NCBI GenBank assembly: GCA_922989275.2
Contig: OV277864.1
Location: 56,171,550 to 56,235,549 of the forward strand
Origin: Gari tellinella
Taxonomy: Eukaryota; Mollusca; Bivalvia; Cardiida; Psammobiidae
Direction of reading: 5' to 3'
Length of the DNA: 64,000 nucleotides
Below, in pieces: positions 21,421-32,599 of this stretch (the stretch's first letter is position 1; each line of letters begins with the position of its first letter). Both the position numbers and the translations under genes were made by a program. The notes beneath the pieces were generated by a model, which searched no databases, was not told where the DNA came from, and saw nothing but the letters and a program-made list of their open reading frames with translations.

Positions 21421-21532
21421 TTTGAGACAAGCTGATCTCAACCTCGTCTAGAATAGAAAAGTTATCAAGCTTGCCAAGGCTCGCTTTATAACATTTCTAT
21501 TCAAGACTCGGTTGAGGTCAGCTTGTCTCAAA
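21421..21532. mobile_element. Foldback element, ~112 bp
   Basis: TTTGAGACAAGCTGATCTCA and TGAGGTCAGCTTGTCTCAAA are inverted ends, and pairing continues inward (GAATAGAAAAGTTAT with ATAACATTTCTATTC). Only one copy seen here. Confidence 0.8.
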
Positions 21533-21629
21533 TATTGACTCACGACATATTCTCTATACCTGCATCCAAACTGTTTACAGATGTTGATACAGATGTTGGT
21601 ACAGATGTACCATGTGAGTGCTAATACAT

Positions 21630-21797
21630 TCAACCCTATATAGTGACAAATATAGGACTCATCATTTACTAACTGTGAAGAGTACTATTGTTATATGCAA
21701 ACAGTGTAGACCCAGATCAGAGGGCTCCTTCAAGAGCCCTCTGATCAGGGTCTGCACTGTTTGTGATTTAACAATATACTGCATAAAATAACCATGC
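21630..21797 (+). mobile_element. MITE C copy, ends eroded
   Basis: CAACCCTATATAGTGAC, perfect core arms around CTCCTTCAAGAGCC, ACAATATACTGCATAAAATA. Confidence 0.85.
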
Positions 21798-21839
21798 AAT
21801 GTAACAAGAGCACCGAATGCGGAGAAAAATTGAAGAAAT

Positions 21840-22200
21840 TATTAACAACTTTAAGATTTCAGACGATATAGAAAAAGGTCAAAGGTGAAGGTCAATTGGT
21901 AAAATATTTTGGTATTTCCGGATTTGACTTGTCAAGATGGACACGAAAACCAAAAAAAGAAGAGGGTAGATTTTAAGGAGTTATGGCCAAAAATTGAAGA
22001 AGTTATAAAGGTCAGTGAAAAATAATGCAAAGTTAGGTCAAAGGTCAAGGTCAATTGGAAAAATATTTAGATGTGTCTGGATGGAGTTTCTCAAGCTGAA
22101 CATGCATACCAAATAATAAAATGAAGGTGATTGATGAAGAATTGAAGAATTAAGTTCAATGGCCAATGTTAAGATTTCGAGCAACGACGACAACCTGGAT
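21840..22200. repeat. Two ~160-bp direct units with GGTCAAAGGT phrase
   Basis: GGTCAAAGGTGAAGGTCAAT (21878) and GGTCAAAGGTCAAGGTCAAT (22036), each followed by TTGG(T/A)AAAATATTT and a CAAG..GACA/GAACA..ACCAAA stretch. Confidence 0.65.
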
Positions 22201-22231
22201 GCCGGAGTGATGACAATCAGAAACAGATGAG

Positions 22232-22308
22232 CTAAATATGGACTAGACTTAATTGGAAATTGGAATTTTCCCATTAATTGTTTCAGGGATGAATGAGGTA
22301 GGTTAATA
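22232..22308 (+). mobile_element. MITE C right end
   Basis: ATGGACTAGACTTAATTGG, TTTCAGGGATGAATGAGG, GTTAA. Confidence 0.7.
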
Positions 22309-22528
22309 TTAACTCATTATCCCCTGAGACATCCAATTGACAATTCCAGTTTACAATAAAGTCGGGTCCATTTTTAGACTATTTAGGGTTGTTTTTTATA
22401 ATATATTACAAAATGACAAACAGTGAAGTCCCTGATTAGAGGGCTCCTACAGTGTTTGCATTAGAAAGTGTACTCTTCACAACTAAAGGACGCATATATG
22501 CGTCACTAGGGCACAATGAGTTCAGGGT
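22308..22528 (-). mobile_element. MITE C copy, minus orientation
   Basis: TTAACTCATTATCCCCTGAG, AATAAAGTCGGGTCCATTT, one core arm (CAAACAGTGAAGTCCCTGAT), GTACTCTTCACAAC, CACTAGGGCACAATGAG. The second core arm is mostly deleted. Confidence 0.75.
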
Positions 22529-22655
22529 GCTTGTGGTAAATTTACCTGAACTATCAAACATGTTGGATCCAGGTTGGACACACCCTAAGTTAGCATCTGA
22601 GTATTATTCAAATTTTCTGTCACTTGGGTTGTGTTTCTGGAACTACACAACTTGA

Positions 22656-22880
22656 TTAACTCTTTCAACGTTAAGTAACTCTTGTGGGTAATTAGGTTCT
22701 CTTTTGGATCATTTTAGTTACCAAAACATGAACCAGTCTAAATATTGGGCTATATTAGCAAACCGTGTAGACCCAGATGAGAGGGCTCCTATATTAGCCC
22801 TTTGATCTGGGTCTACTATATTTGCAAATGAAATGTAATGGTTAAATTTAAAAGAGGTCTAGGGTGTTGATAGAGTTAAA
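22656..22880 (+). mobile_element. C-type MITE, variant arms
   Basis: TTAACTCTTTCAACGTTAAG and TGTTGATAGAGTTAA ends, C-type core (GCAAACCGTGTAGACCCAGA), but inner arms (AAGTAACTCTTGTGGGTAAT, ATGAACCAGTCTA) that match only 32600-32808. Confidence 0.78.
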
Positions 22881-23045
22881 GGACAGGGGTAATTCTAGAA
22901 TTTCAGCATACTTCTATTTTGTAGCAGACATTTTGCGGTGTTTGAAGAGCTAACGATTTGTAGTCTTCTAGAATTCTAAACATTGGGGAAACTGGCCCAG
23001 ACAGAAAAGACAGAATTGAAGTCTCAACTCGTGTTTAACATCCAC

Positions 23046-23269
23046 TTAACTCTTTGCATGCTGGGTAATTTTTTCGTCTTCAACAATTGTCGTCTGCTAC
23101 TATTCTAAAAATAGATTTTTCTCTTTTTCTTTCCAAAACAGTGTCAGAGTGTAAAACAGTTTAGATCCAGATGAGACGCCGTGGTATGCGGCGTCTCATC
23201 TGGATCCAAACTGTTTGCAAAGATAATCGCACAGGCAGATATATCCGCCGCTAGTGTGCAAAGAGTTAA
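23046..23269 (+). mobile_element. MITE E, complete, TTAA on both sides
   Basis: TTAACTCTTTGCATGCTGGG to GTGTGCAAAGAGTTAA. Core 23155-23219 pairs CAGTTTAGATCCAGATGAGA with its complement around GCCGTGGTATGCGGC. Reference copy for the family. Confidence 0.93.
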
Positions 23270-23599
23270 ATAGATATGAATAGGCAGTGTTTAGCCGTTA
23301 GCTCCACAGCCAATAGTGCAAATCCCCAGGACATGTGGGTTTTCTGTGGACACTTTGGTTTCCTCCCACAAGATTGACCATATAGGCCACCATTTAACCA
23401 TCAAGAGTGATTTGTATAAGCTGTACAGTGGAGAAGATGGTATTCTTTCCCGTTTTAACGCAAACGAAACTCAAACACTTTGCAATATTGCAATGAAATG
23501 TAGAAAAATTCCAACATTTTGTAATATGTTATGATTTATCTCATCTGTTGATGAATAGATTAATGCTGTAAGAAAAGCATACTTATGGGGGAGAGGGTT
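23270..23599. other. Interval with a SINE-associated phrase
   Basis: CATGTGGGTTTTCTGTGGAC and GGTTTCCTCCCACA (23333-23369) resemble a phrase that I recall from dispersed animal SINE-like repeats. No tRNA-like boxes found next to it. A 72-codon frame here is not convincing. Confidence 0.35.
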
Positions 23600-23748
23600 A
23601 AAAAACTTTCTGTTTTAATTTCAACTTGCTTTTATAAGCCACTTTTCTTAAATACAGTTGGGTATAAAACATATTCATGACTGTACAGGTAAACTCTACA
23701 AATGTTTATGGAAAATGCCTACAAAATATTTTCCTCTGATAGAACCAC
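23600..23748. repeat. Left copy of a flanking direct duplication
   Basis: AACTTTCTGTTTTAATTTC, ACAGTTGGGTATA and CTACAAATGTTTATGGAAAA recur in the same order at 24232-24364, on the other side of two B elements. Confidence 0.8.
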
Positions 23749-23956
23749 TTAAAGCAAGATGAAAGTAAAGCAGAATGTGCCTTAAGGCACATTCTGCTGT
23801 ACTTTCAGCCTGCTTAAAGCTCCCATCTACTAGAACATAAAAAAATATTTCTATGATACATGTTCATAGCTGTATGAATTGGAACTATTTTCTTCAGTGG
23901 AGGAACAAATTAAAGATGTAAAAAATGTGTATCTATGAATTAAAGGAAGGGTTAAA
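23749..23956 (-). mobile_element. MITE B copy between duplicated flanks
   Basis: Core CTTAAAGCAAGATGAAAGTA around GTGCCTTAAGGCAC, CCCATCTACTAGAACATA, AGTGGAGGAACAAATTAAAG, GAAGGGTTAA. Left outer arm replaced by flank. Confidence 0.82.
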
Positions 23957-23977
23957 TCAAGTTGAAAGTAAAGTTTC

Positions 23978-24228
23978 TTAATCCTTTCCCCCATAGAAGC
24001 GCCTTTTAGCACATTTAATTTATTCATCCACTGAGGAAAATAGGTCCAATTAATACAATCATGAACATTTATCAAAAGGAAAAGTTTCTATATCCTAGCT
24101 GATGGAAGATTAAAGCAAGCTGAAAGTAAAGCAGAATGTGCCTTAAGGCACATTCTGCTTTACTTTCAACCTGCTTTAAGTGATCAACTATCTTCAAAAC
24201 TAGAAACAGGCTATGAGGTAAAGGTTCA
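23978..24228 (+). mobile_element. MITE B (CCC-TTTCC variant), complete left end
   Basis: TTAATCCTTTCCCCCATAGA, perfect core around GTGCCTTAAGGCAC, ACTAGAAACAGGCTATGAGG. Same variant as 42359 and 52976. Confidence 0.88.
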
Positions 24229-24231
24229 AAG

Positions 24232-24364
24232 AACTTTATGTTTTACTTTCATTTTGCTTTAAAGTATCCACTTGCCTTACATTATAGTTGGGTATAGTAT
24301 GTATAACATTTCTCTACAAATGTTTATGGAAAATGCCCACAAAATATTTTCCTCTCATCAAATC
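24232..24364. repeat. Right copy of the flanking direct duplication
   Basis: AACTTTATGTTTTACTTTC, ATAGTTGGGTATA, CTACAAATGTTTATGGAAAA, ACAAAATATTTTCCTCTCAT. About 80% like 23600-23748 by eye. Confidence 0.8.
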
Positions 24365-24906
24365 ATTGGGAACAAGTTCTGTTTTGATAAGAGCTTCTTG
24401 TTAAAATGTCATTTGTTTGGGAGAATTCTCACCCGATTCTAATGAAATTAAATTTCAATATTGATAAAAGAATCCAATCCCATAGACTTCTGATCTCGTT
24501 TTCTTAGATTAGAGTTATTTCCCCTGGTCCTCCTAACAGTGATTTATTTGTTGTTGAACTCTCACGGGACAGTTTGTATTTTATGTCGCAATGTTAAGTC
24601 GTTGTTGTCGTTATTGATTTCCGCCACTTCATTTGATCGCTTGTGACAATGTGCGATGGCAGTCTTAGTCGAGTGTCACACATCAAAGTTATTCCGCCGT
24701 AATCTGATTGCGTTTTAGAATGAGATGCAAAACCATTCATTGCCCTTTACTGAAAGTGTTCTTTTTCTATTATAAGAAGTGGAACAAAATTAAGAAGTGA
24801 TAAAGCACTTAATTTACTGCCTTTAACTTCTCAATGTTTAACTTTGTCTTGCTCTTGTATGCTGCACTGAGATTTACCAATATGTAGGCTGGTAGTCAGC
24901 CAATAG
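24365..24906. other. Low-repeat interval, no gene recognised
   Basis: Unique-looking, with scattered CpG around 24600-24720. No open frame of note. Confidence 0.5.
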
Positions 24907-25120
24907 TTAACTCGATGCATGCTGGGTAATTTTTTCGTCTGCAACAATATTCGTCTGCTATTGTTCTAAAAATAAAATTTCAAACATTTGTTTTCAGAAC
25001 AGAGTCTGACTGTCAAACAGTTAGGATACTGATGAGACGCCGCATTACGCGGCGTCTCATCAGGATCCAAACTGTTTGCAAAGTTTATCATGATTTCACG
25101 CTAACAATAAATAAATGTTG
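24907..25120 (+). mobile_element. MITE E copy
   Basis: TTAACTCGATGCATGCTGGG, TCGTCTGCAACAATATTCGT, perfect inner hairpin GACGCCGCATTACGCGGCGTC. Right end eroded. Confidence 0.88.
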
Positions 25121-25297
25121 GTGTCATACATGGTGCAATGTTTGAATCTCAGAAATGTTCATAACTGAAGTTTTTATTTTCACAGGCTAAAGGATTGCTA
25201 AACAGACTCAAATTTATTTAGCTTCCCTAGCTGTGATTAAGTTGTTTAAAGTCTTGAAATAGAAAATGCCAAGAAGAAACCATGCTTGTGTTCAACT

Positions 25298-28200
25298 CAG
25301 GAGGCTGCTGTACGATTGTACGAGAAAAGTAATGCAGAAAGCTTCAAACTAAACCTATGCTGCTCATTGAAGGAGAAAAGTAATACAGAAAGCTTCCAAA
25401 TACACATAGGCTGCAAGTTGTAGGAGAAAAGTAATGCTGAAAGCTTCCAAATACACCTAGGCTGCTGGTTGTAAGAGAAAAGTAATGCAGAAAGCTTCCA
25501 AATACACCTAGGCTGCTGATTGTAGGATAAAAGTAATGCAGAATGCCTCCAAATACACCTAGGCTGCAGATTGTAGGAGAAAAGTAATGCAGAAAGCTTC
25601 CATATACTCTTAGGCTGTTGATTGTAGGATAAAAGTAATGCAGAATGCTTCCAAATACACCTAGGCTGCAGATTGTAGGAGAAAAGTAATGCAGAAAGCT
25701 TCCATATACTCTTAGGCTGTTGATTGTAGGATAAAAGTAATGCAGAATGCTTCCAAATACACCTAGGCTGCAGATTGTAAGAGAAAAGTAATGCAGAATG
25801 CTTCCAAATACACCTAGGCTTCTGATCGTAGGAGAAAAGTAATGTAAAAGCTTACACATACACCTAGGCTGCTGATTGTAGGAGAAAAGTAATGCAGAAT
25901 GCTTCCAAATACACAGGCTGCTGGTTGTAGGAGAAAAGTAATGCAGAATGCCTCCAAATATACATAGGCTGCAGATTGTAGGAGAAAAGTAATGCAGAAA
26001 GCTTCTAAATACACCATGGCTTCAGATTGTAGGAGAAAAGTAATACAGAAAGCTTCCAAATACACCATGGCTTCAGATTGTAGGAGAAAAGTAATACAGA
26101 AAGCTTCCAAATACACCATGGCTTCAGATTGTAGGAGAAAAGTAATGCAGAAAGCTTCCAAATACCCCTAGACTGCAGAGTGTAGGAGAAAAGTAATGCA
26201 GAAAGCTTACAAATACACCATGGCTTCAGATTGTAGGAGAAAAGTAATGCTGGAAGCTTCCAAATACACAGAAACTACAGATTGTAGGAGAAAAGTAATA
26301 CAAAAAGCTTCCAAATACACATAGGCTGCAAGTTGTAGGAGAAAAGTAATGCTGAATGCTTCCAAATACACATAGGCTGCTGGTTGTAGGAGAAAAGTAA
26401 TGCAGAATGCCTCCAAATATACATAGGCTGCAAATTGTAGGAGAAAAGTAATGCAGAAAGTTTCAAATACACATAGACTACAGATTGTTGGAGAAAAGTA
26501 ATACAAAAGGCTTCCAAATTCACCTAGGCTGCAGATTGTAGGAGGAAAGTAATACTGAAAGCTTTCAAATACACATAAACTACAGACTGTAGGAGAAAAG
26601 CAATACAAAAAGCTTCCAAATACAGATAGACTGCTGATTGTAGGAGAAAAGGAGTGCAGAAAGCTTCCAAATACAGATAGACTGCTGATTGTAGGAGAAA
26701 AGGAGTGCAGAAAGCTTCCAAATACATCTAGGCTGCTGATTGTAGGAGAAAAGTAATGCAAAAAGCTTCCAAATACACCTAGGCTGCTGATTGTAGGAGA
26801 AAAGTAATGCTGAAAGCTTCCAAATACACATAAACTACAGATTGTAGGAGAAAAGTAATACAAAAAGCTTCTAAATACACATAGGCTGCAAGTTGTAGGA
26901 GAAAAGTAATGCTGAAAGCTTCCAAATACACATAGGCTGCTGATTGTAGGAGAAAAGGTAATGCAGAAAGCTTCCAAATACACCTAGGCTGCAGATTGTA
27001 GGAGAAAAGTAATGCTGAAAGCTTCCAAATACACATAAACTACAGATTGTAGGAGAAAAGTAATACAAAAAGCTTCCAAATACACATAGGCTGCAAGTTG
27101 TAGGAGAAAAGTAATGCTGAAAGCTTCCAAACATATCTAAGCTGCTGGTTGTAGGAGAAAAGGAATGCAGAAATCTTCCAAATACATCTAGGCTGCTGAT
27201 TGTAGGAGAAAAGGTAATGCAGAAAGCTTCCAAATACATCTAGGCTGCTGATTGTAGGAGAAAAGGAATGCAGAAAGCTTCAAAATACACATAGGCTGCA
27301 GATTGTAGGAGAAAAGTAATTCAGAAAGCTTCCAAATACACATAGGCTGCAAGTTGTAGGAGAGAGGCAATGCAGAAAGCTTCCAAATACTCTTAGGCTG
27401 CAGATTGTAGGAGAAAAGTAATGCTGAAAGCTTCCAAATACACATTGGCTGCAGATTGTAGGAGTAACGTAATACAGAAAGCTTCCAAATACACATAGGC
27501 TGCAGATTGTAGGGGAAAAGTAATGCAGAAAGCTTCCAAATACACATAGGCTGCAAGTTGTAGGAGAAAAGTAATGCTGAAAGCTTCCAAACACATCTAA
27601 GCTGCTGGTTGTAGGAGACAAGGAATGCAGAAAGCTTCTAAATACATCTAGGCTGCTGATTGTAGGAGAAAAGGTAATGCAGAAAGCTTCCAAAAACATC
27701 TAGGCTGCTGATTGTAGGAGAAAAGGAATGCAGAAAGCTTCCAAATACACATAGGCTGCAGATTGTAGGAGAAAAGTAATTCAGAAAGCTTCCAAATACA
27801 CATAGGCTGCAAGTTGTAGGAGAAAGGTAATGCAGAAAGCTTCCAAATGCTCTTAGGCTGCAGATTGTAGGAGAAAAGTAATGCTGAAAGCTTCCAAATA
27901 CACATTGGCTGCAGATTGTAGGAGAAACGTAAAACAGAAAGCTTCCAAATACACATTGGCTGCAGATTGTAGGGGAAAAGTAATGCAGAAAGCTTCCAAA
28001 TACACATAGGCTGCAAGTTGTAGGAGAAAGGTAATGCAGAAAGCTTCCAAATACTCTTAGGCTGCAGATTGTAGGAGAAAAGTAATGCAGAAAGCTTCCA
28101 AATACACATAAACTACAGATTGTAGGAGAAAAGTAATACAAAAAGCTTCCATATACAGATAGGCTGCTGATTGTAGGAGAAAAGTAATTCAGAAAGCTTC

Positions 28201-29402
28201 GAAATACACCTAGACTGCAGGTTGTAGGAGAAAAGTAATGCAGAAAGCTTCCAAATTCACCTAGGCTGCAAGTTGTAGGAGAAAAGGAATGCAGAAAGCT
28301 TCCAAATTCAACTAAGCTGCAGATTGTAGGAGTAAAGTAATACAGAAAGCTTCCAAATACACATAGGCTGCAGATTGTAGGAGAAAAGGTAATGCAGAAA
28401 GCTTCCAAATACACATAGGCTGCAGATTGTAGGAGTAAAGTAATACAGAAAGCTTCCAAATACACATAGGCTGCAGATTGTAGGAGTAAAGTAATACAGA
28501 AAGCTTCCAAATACACATAGGCTGCAGATTGTAGGAGAAAAGGTAATGCAGAAAGCTTCCAAATACACATAGGCTGCATATTGTAGGAGTAAAGTAATAC
28601 AGAAAGCTTCCAAATACACATAGGCTGCAGATTGTAGGAGAAAAGGTAATGCAGAAAGCTTCCAAATACACAGGCTGCAGATTGTAGGAGTAAAGTAATA
28701 CAGAAAGCTTCCAAATACACATAGGCTGCAGATTGTAGGAGAAAAGTAATGCTGAAAGCTTCCAAATACATCTAGGCTGCAGATTGTAGGAGAAAGGGAA
28801 TGCAGAAAGCTTCGAAATACACATTTGCTGCAGATTGTAGGAGTAGAGTAATACAGAAAGCTTCCAAATACACATAGGCTGCATATTGTAGGAGAAAAGT
28901 AATGCAGAAAGTAATACAGAAAGCTTCCAAATACACCTAGGCTGCTGATTGTAGAAAAAAGTAATGCAGTAAGCTTCCAAATACACCTAGGCTGCTCATT
29001 GTAGGATAAAAGTAATGCAGAATGCTTACCAATAACACAGGCTGCAGATTGTAGGAGAAAAGTAATGCAGTAAGGTTCCAAATACACCTAGGCTGTTGAT
29101 TGTAGGAGAAAAATATGCAGAAAGTTAACAAATAACATAGGCTGCAGATTGTAAGACAAAAAGTAATGCAGAAAGCTTCCAAATACACCTAGGCTGCAGA
29201 TTGTAGGAGAAAAGTAATGCAGAAAGTTTACAAATAACACAGGCTGCAGATTGTAAGATAAAAAGTAATGCAGAAAGCTTCCAAATACACCTAGGCTGCA
29301 GATTGTAGGAGAACAGTAATGCAGAAAGCTTACAAATACACATAGGCTGCAGATTGTAGGAGAAAAGTAATGCAGTAAGCTTCTAAATACACCTAGGCTG
29401 CA
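25298..29402. repeat. Minisatellite 3: 51-bp tandem array, about 80 units
   Basis: Unit AGAAAAGTAATGCAGAAAGC + TTCCAAATACACCTAGGCTG + CAGATTGTAGG. The 51-bp period is exact at 26041-26160. Higher-order copying: the block around 27141-27400 recurs 460 bp downstream (nine units plus 1 bp). Since 51 = 3 x 17, all three minus-strand frames stay open for long runs, but 52-bp units (AAAAGGTAATGC) shift frame, so there is no sign of coding constraint. The first 22 bp match an arm of hairpin F. Confidence 0.97.
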
Positions 29403-29604
29403 TTATGTTCACTCTTCATTGACACTGAAAAACAGTAATTTTGATATTTGCAATCAATTTAGATCTAGATCATGTCTCACAAAATATAGGGCTTTGCATG
29501 GTCTCAACTGCTAGTACTTTAAAATACAGTTTAAACTCCATACTTCGAAATCGCTTAAATTGATTGTGTCAGTATTTCATAAGGTGAATTTTGATACCCT
29601 GATA

Positions 29605-29738
29605 CTGCTTAAGATATTTCTTATATATTTATTAAATATTGGGCATATTCATGACAATATTAATAGAAACTATTTTCTTTGGTGGAGGAATGAATTAAAG
29701 ACGTAAAAAGGGTGTATCTATAGAGAAATGGATTAATA
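29605..29738 (-). mobile_element. MITE B, distal half
   Basis: CTTAAGATATTTCTTATA, AACTATTTTCTTTGGTGGAG, AAAGACGTAAAAAGGGTG, AAATGGATTAA. Confidence 0.65.
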
Positions 29739-29817
29739 TGTATTCAGTATAATTTTGGAAATGTCAGGGGTTCATTTCAAGATTTATACAGTCAATCAAA
29801 TGAAGTTGTATAGGCAA

Positions 29818-30027
29818 TACAGTAAAACCTCGCTATTACGACCACTAAAGCGAAGGCTAATTGATTGTACAATAGTGAGATGGCAGCTTAAAGCAAGGTG
29901 ACAGTGAAACAGAAAGCTCCTGTAGGAGCTTTCTGTTTCACTGTCGCCTCGCTTTAAGCGGTCACCTACCGTAAACACCATAATAATTAACATAATTTAG
30001 TGGTCGTAATAGAGAGGTTTTACTGTA
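29818..30027. mobile_element. MITE D, complete with TA on both sides
   Basis: TACAGTAAAACCTCGCTATT and TAGAGAGGTTTTACTGTA. Core 29885-29960 with centre GCTCCTGTAGGAGC. Reference copy for the family. Confidence 0.94.
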
Positions 30028-30044
30028 TATAGATACATAGCTTC

Positions 30045-30112
30045 ATTCAGCACAAGAGTAATGCAGAATGTTCCTTTCCGAGCTTTTTACATTACTCTTG
30101 TCCTATGTGAAC
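30045..30112. mobile_element. Hairpin F copy, degenerate
   Basis: CACAAGAGTAATGCAGAATG and CATTACTCTTGTCCTATGTG are the arms; the centre has diverged. Confidence 0.55.
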
Positions 30113-30139
30113 CAGCTACTGAATTGTAGACAATTTCTT

Positions 30140-30436
30140 CATGTCTTTGTTGAAATCTTTGAGGGCAGGTTTAGCTGAACAAATGCATATACAAGGCTCA
30201 AGATAATGGGAGTATTTCAAAAAACATTTTTTTTATTTTTGCTTTAAACCCTATGGTGTCACTACTCATTAGAATCGTCTCAAAGAGACGATTCTAATGA
30301 GTAGTAACACCATAGGATTTGGTGCTGAAACGGGTGAGAAAATGTTGGATTTACTCCCTCGTATCTGGAGCCCTGTACATGTCTTTGTTGAAATGTCTGA
30401 GGGCAGGTTTAGCTGTATTGAACAAACGTGTATAGG
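30140..30436. repeat. Flanking direct duplication around an A element
   Basis: Left copy 30140-30193 and right copy 30378-30436 share CATGTCTTTGTTGAAAT and GAGGGCAGGTTTAGCTG, then AACAAA, with a 4-bp indel. Confidence 0.85.
30195..30375. mobile_element. MITE A between duplicated flanks
   Basis: GGCTCAAGATAATGGGAGTA to CGTATCTGGAGCCCTG; core 30249-30315 with centre GTCTCAAAGAGAC. Open frames on both strands here are element sequence. Confidence 0.92.
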
Positions 30437-31026
30437 AAGTTTTCGTTCTTCATCATCATCCTGCGGTGTAATTATGCTCACAATAAATGCATCCCTGTCG
30501 GGGCAAATTGATCCATTTAAGACATTATACCGCAGAATATCCTTTTTACTTCTGAAACAAGACATGCTTCAAAATGTAAATTTTCTCCGAAAGATAAAAT
30601 CTTGTGTCATTACGTAATATATCACAGCGAATTTTACGATTGTGGGACATTTTGGAAAATAACTTGTCGGGGAATGAATGTGTTTTGCTGAGCAAAAAAC
30701 GCACAACGGTGACACGTTTAAGACCTATCGAGCTGGTATGGAAGGCATCAGAATTTAAATGCGAATTATTGATTCAAGTGGATTTTGGCATAGCACAATT
30801 ACAAGCAAATGTGATAAAATTGTGTTGAAATTTATTTCATTACAATGACATGAATGACATCAACATTTGTCAATTTGATTGAATCAGCACCATTGGTGTG
30901 TTTTATTTCTTCCGCAATCATCGAAATAGGAGCGAACAAAAATGAGGATGATTCTGTATGTAAATAAAATCGTAAAACATACGTACCGAAACATCTTTAT
31001 ATGTCATGTCTTAAGATAAAGTCTTG
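30437..31026. other. Low-repeat interval, no gene recognised
   Basis: Unique-looking AT-rich sequence; a 74-codon frame (30604-30828) has no recognisable feature. Confidence 0.5.
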
Positions 31027-31218
31027 GGACTTCAGATAAGATGGGAGTAAACTGAACAAGTCAAACATTTTCTTCTTCAAGTCAACACCAAATCCTATGG
31101 TGTGACTACTCATTAGAATCGTCTCTTCGAGACGATTCTAATGAGTAGTGACACCATAGGGTTTAATGCAGAAATAAAGATTTTAGTTTTTGAAATACTC
31201 CCCTTATCTGGAGCCCTG
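31027..31218. mobile_element. MITE A copy
   Basis: ACTTCAGATAAGATGGGAGT to CTTATCTGGAGCCCTG. Core 31093-31160 is perfect with loop TTC. Confidence 0.92.
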
Positions 31219-31302
31219 AAAAGGAACTTTGGGTGCATGCAGTGCAAGAAGTAAAGACCAAGATGAGTTTGGGGGAAAAAATTGCATAAATTATATCTAT
31301 TA

Positions 31303-31595
31303 TTATCCCATTACCCCATAAATACGCCTTTTTGCGCCTCTTATTTATTCCTCCACTGCAGAAAAATAGTTCAAATTTATTTTTGCCTTTAATTGATTCC
31401 TCCACTGAAGAAAATAATTTTGAATAATTATTATACAGAATAAAAAGATAGTTCCTGAATCCTAGCAGATTATAGCTTAAAGCAGACTGAAAGTATAGCA
31501 GAGAGTGCCTTAAGGCTTATTCTGCTTTACTTTCAGCCTGCTTTAAGTGGTCACCTATCTCCAGCACTACAAACAGACTGTGGGGAAAGGGTTAA
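31303..31595 (+). mobile_element. MITE B copy with internal duplication
   Basis: TTATCCCATTACCCCATAAA to GTGGGGAAAGGGTTAA. The CTCCACTGCAGAAAAATAG segment occurs twice (about 31350 and 31402), a local tandem duplication within the element. Confidence 0.82.
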
Positions 31596-32352
31596 GGATG
31601 AAAAGGTTAAGCACTGATAAACAGTTTCCTAATTTCTTACTGTCTTCAAGCTCAGTAGACAACTTACATCTACAAGGTGTAAACAAACTATTGACTTAGC
31701 TGTCTTTTACGAGTTTTTAAAATTCACTTCGCCACTAAACTTCGTTACTTCATGGGCTTCTGTAAGCATTCTCGTGGGACGACCATAAACCTATGTTTAG
31801 GACAAGGGCAGCAGGATACAAGAGCATCCGTAATGAACCGAAATTGCGCAAAGTCTGTCTTTTACTCCTGGTTTACGACACACTTCAAATCACAGTAAGA
31901 TGTCCACATACATTATGAATGAGTGAAAGTTGTGAATCTTTTATGACTTGGTGACTTTGTGGACCGGCAAAGTTAATCCAATTTCACCTCTAATCACACT
32001 GTTGTTTTCTTACCTACGTGATTTCCCCCTGCAGGACACGAAACCCTCGCTGTCTTTTTCTTTTCATTTGGCCCTGAACAGTTGGCTGTTATTTGGATGT
32101 GTTGAAAGATAAGACCAAAAAGGTCGTGAATCAGGCATTGACATGCGATAGTCACTAAATAAATATTTAAACGGTAATTTTCGTCTCTATTTGGGGGCTA
32201 CAGAAATAGATAACAAGGACATCTATACGATTTCTTCCTCACATTTTATTGGTTGGACCTGTCCTTCAGAATTGTTTTAAATCAATACAAAGGTTAAGTG
32301 ATAATTGCCATAGGGGTTAATTCAGTCACCCTTGAAGCTTTTAATTCCTAAA
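31596..32352. other. Low-repeat interval, no gene recognised
   Basis: One of the longest repeat-free islands; no open frame above 60 codons. Confidence 0.5.
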
Positions 32353-32547
32353 CAGGCCTCCAGATAAGAGGGGGTAAACTGCACAAATCCAACATTTTCT
32401 CACTTATTTAAGCATCAAATCCTTTGATGTTACTACTCATTAGAATTGTCTCTTCGAGACGATTCTAATGAGTAGTGACACCATAGGGTTTAAAGCAGAA
32501 ATAAAGATTTTAGTTTTTGAAGAAAAAAAAACTTATCTGGAGCCCTG
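32353..32547. mobile_element. MITE A copy
   Basis: CAGGCCTCCAGATAAGAGGG to CTTATCTGGAGCCCTG; core 32420-32490. Confidence 0.9.
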
Positions 32548-32599
32548 TCCGAGTCTTTCAACACCATTGACCTGTTTATATTATGCTCATTACATTTAC

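Noticed and set aside
25344..29343. Long minus-strand open frames (up to 377 codons) with a 17-residue repeat such as CVFGSFLHYFSPTICSL
   Set aside because: They are the 51-bp tandem array read in three frames at once; 52-bp units shift the frame and no frame is favoured.
25298..29402. A CRISPR-like array
   Set aside because: Units are directly adjacent with no unique spacers, and the surroundings are eukaryotic.
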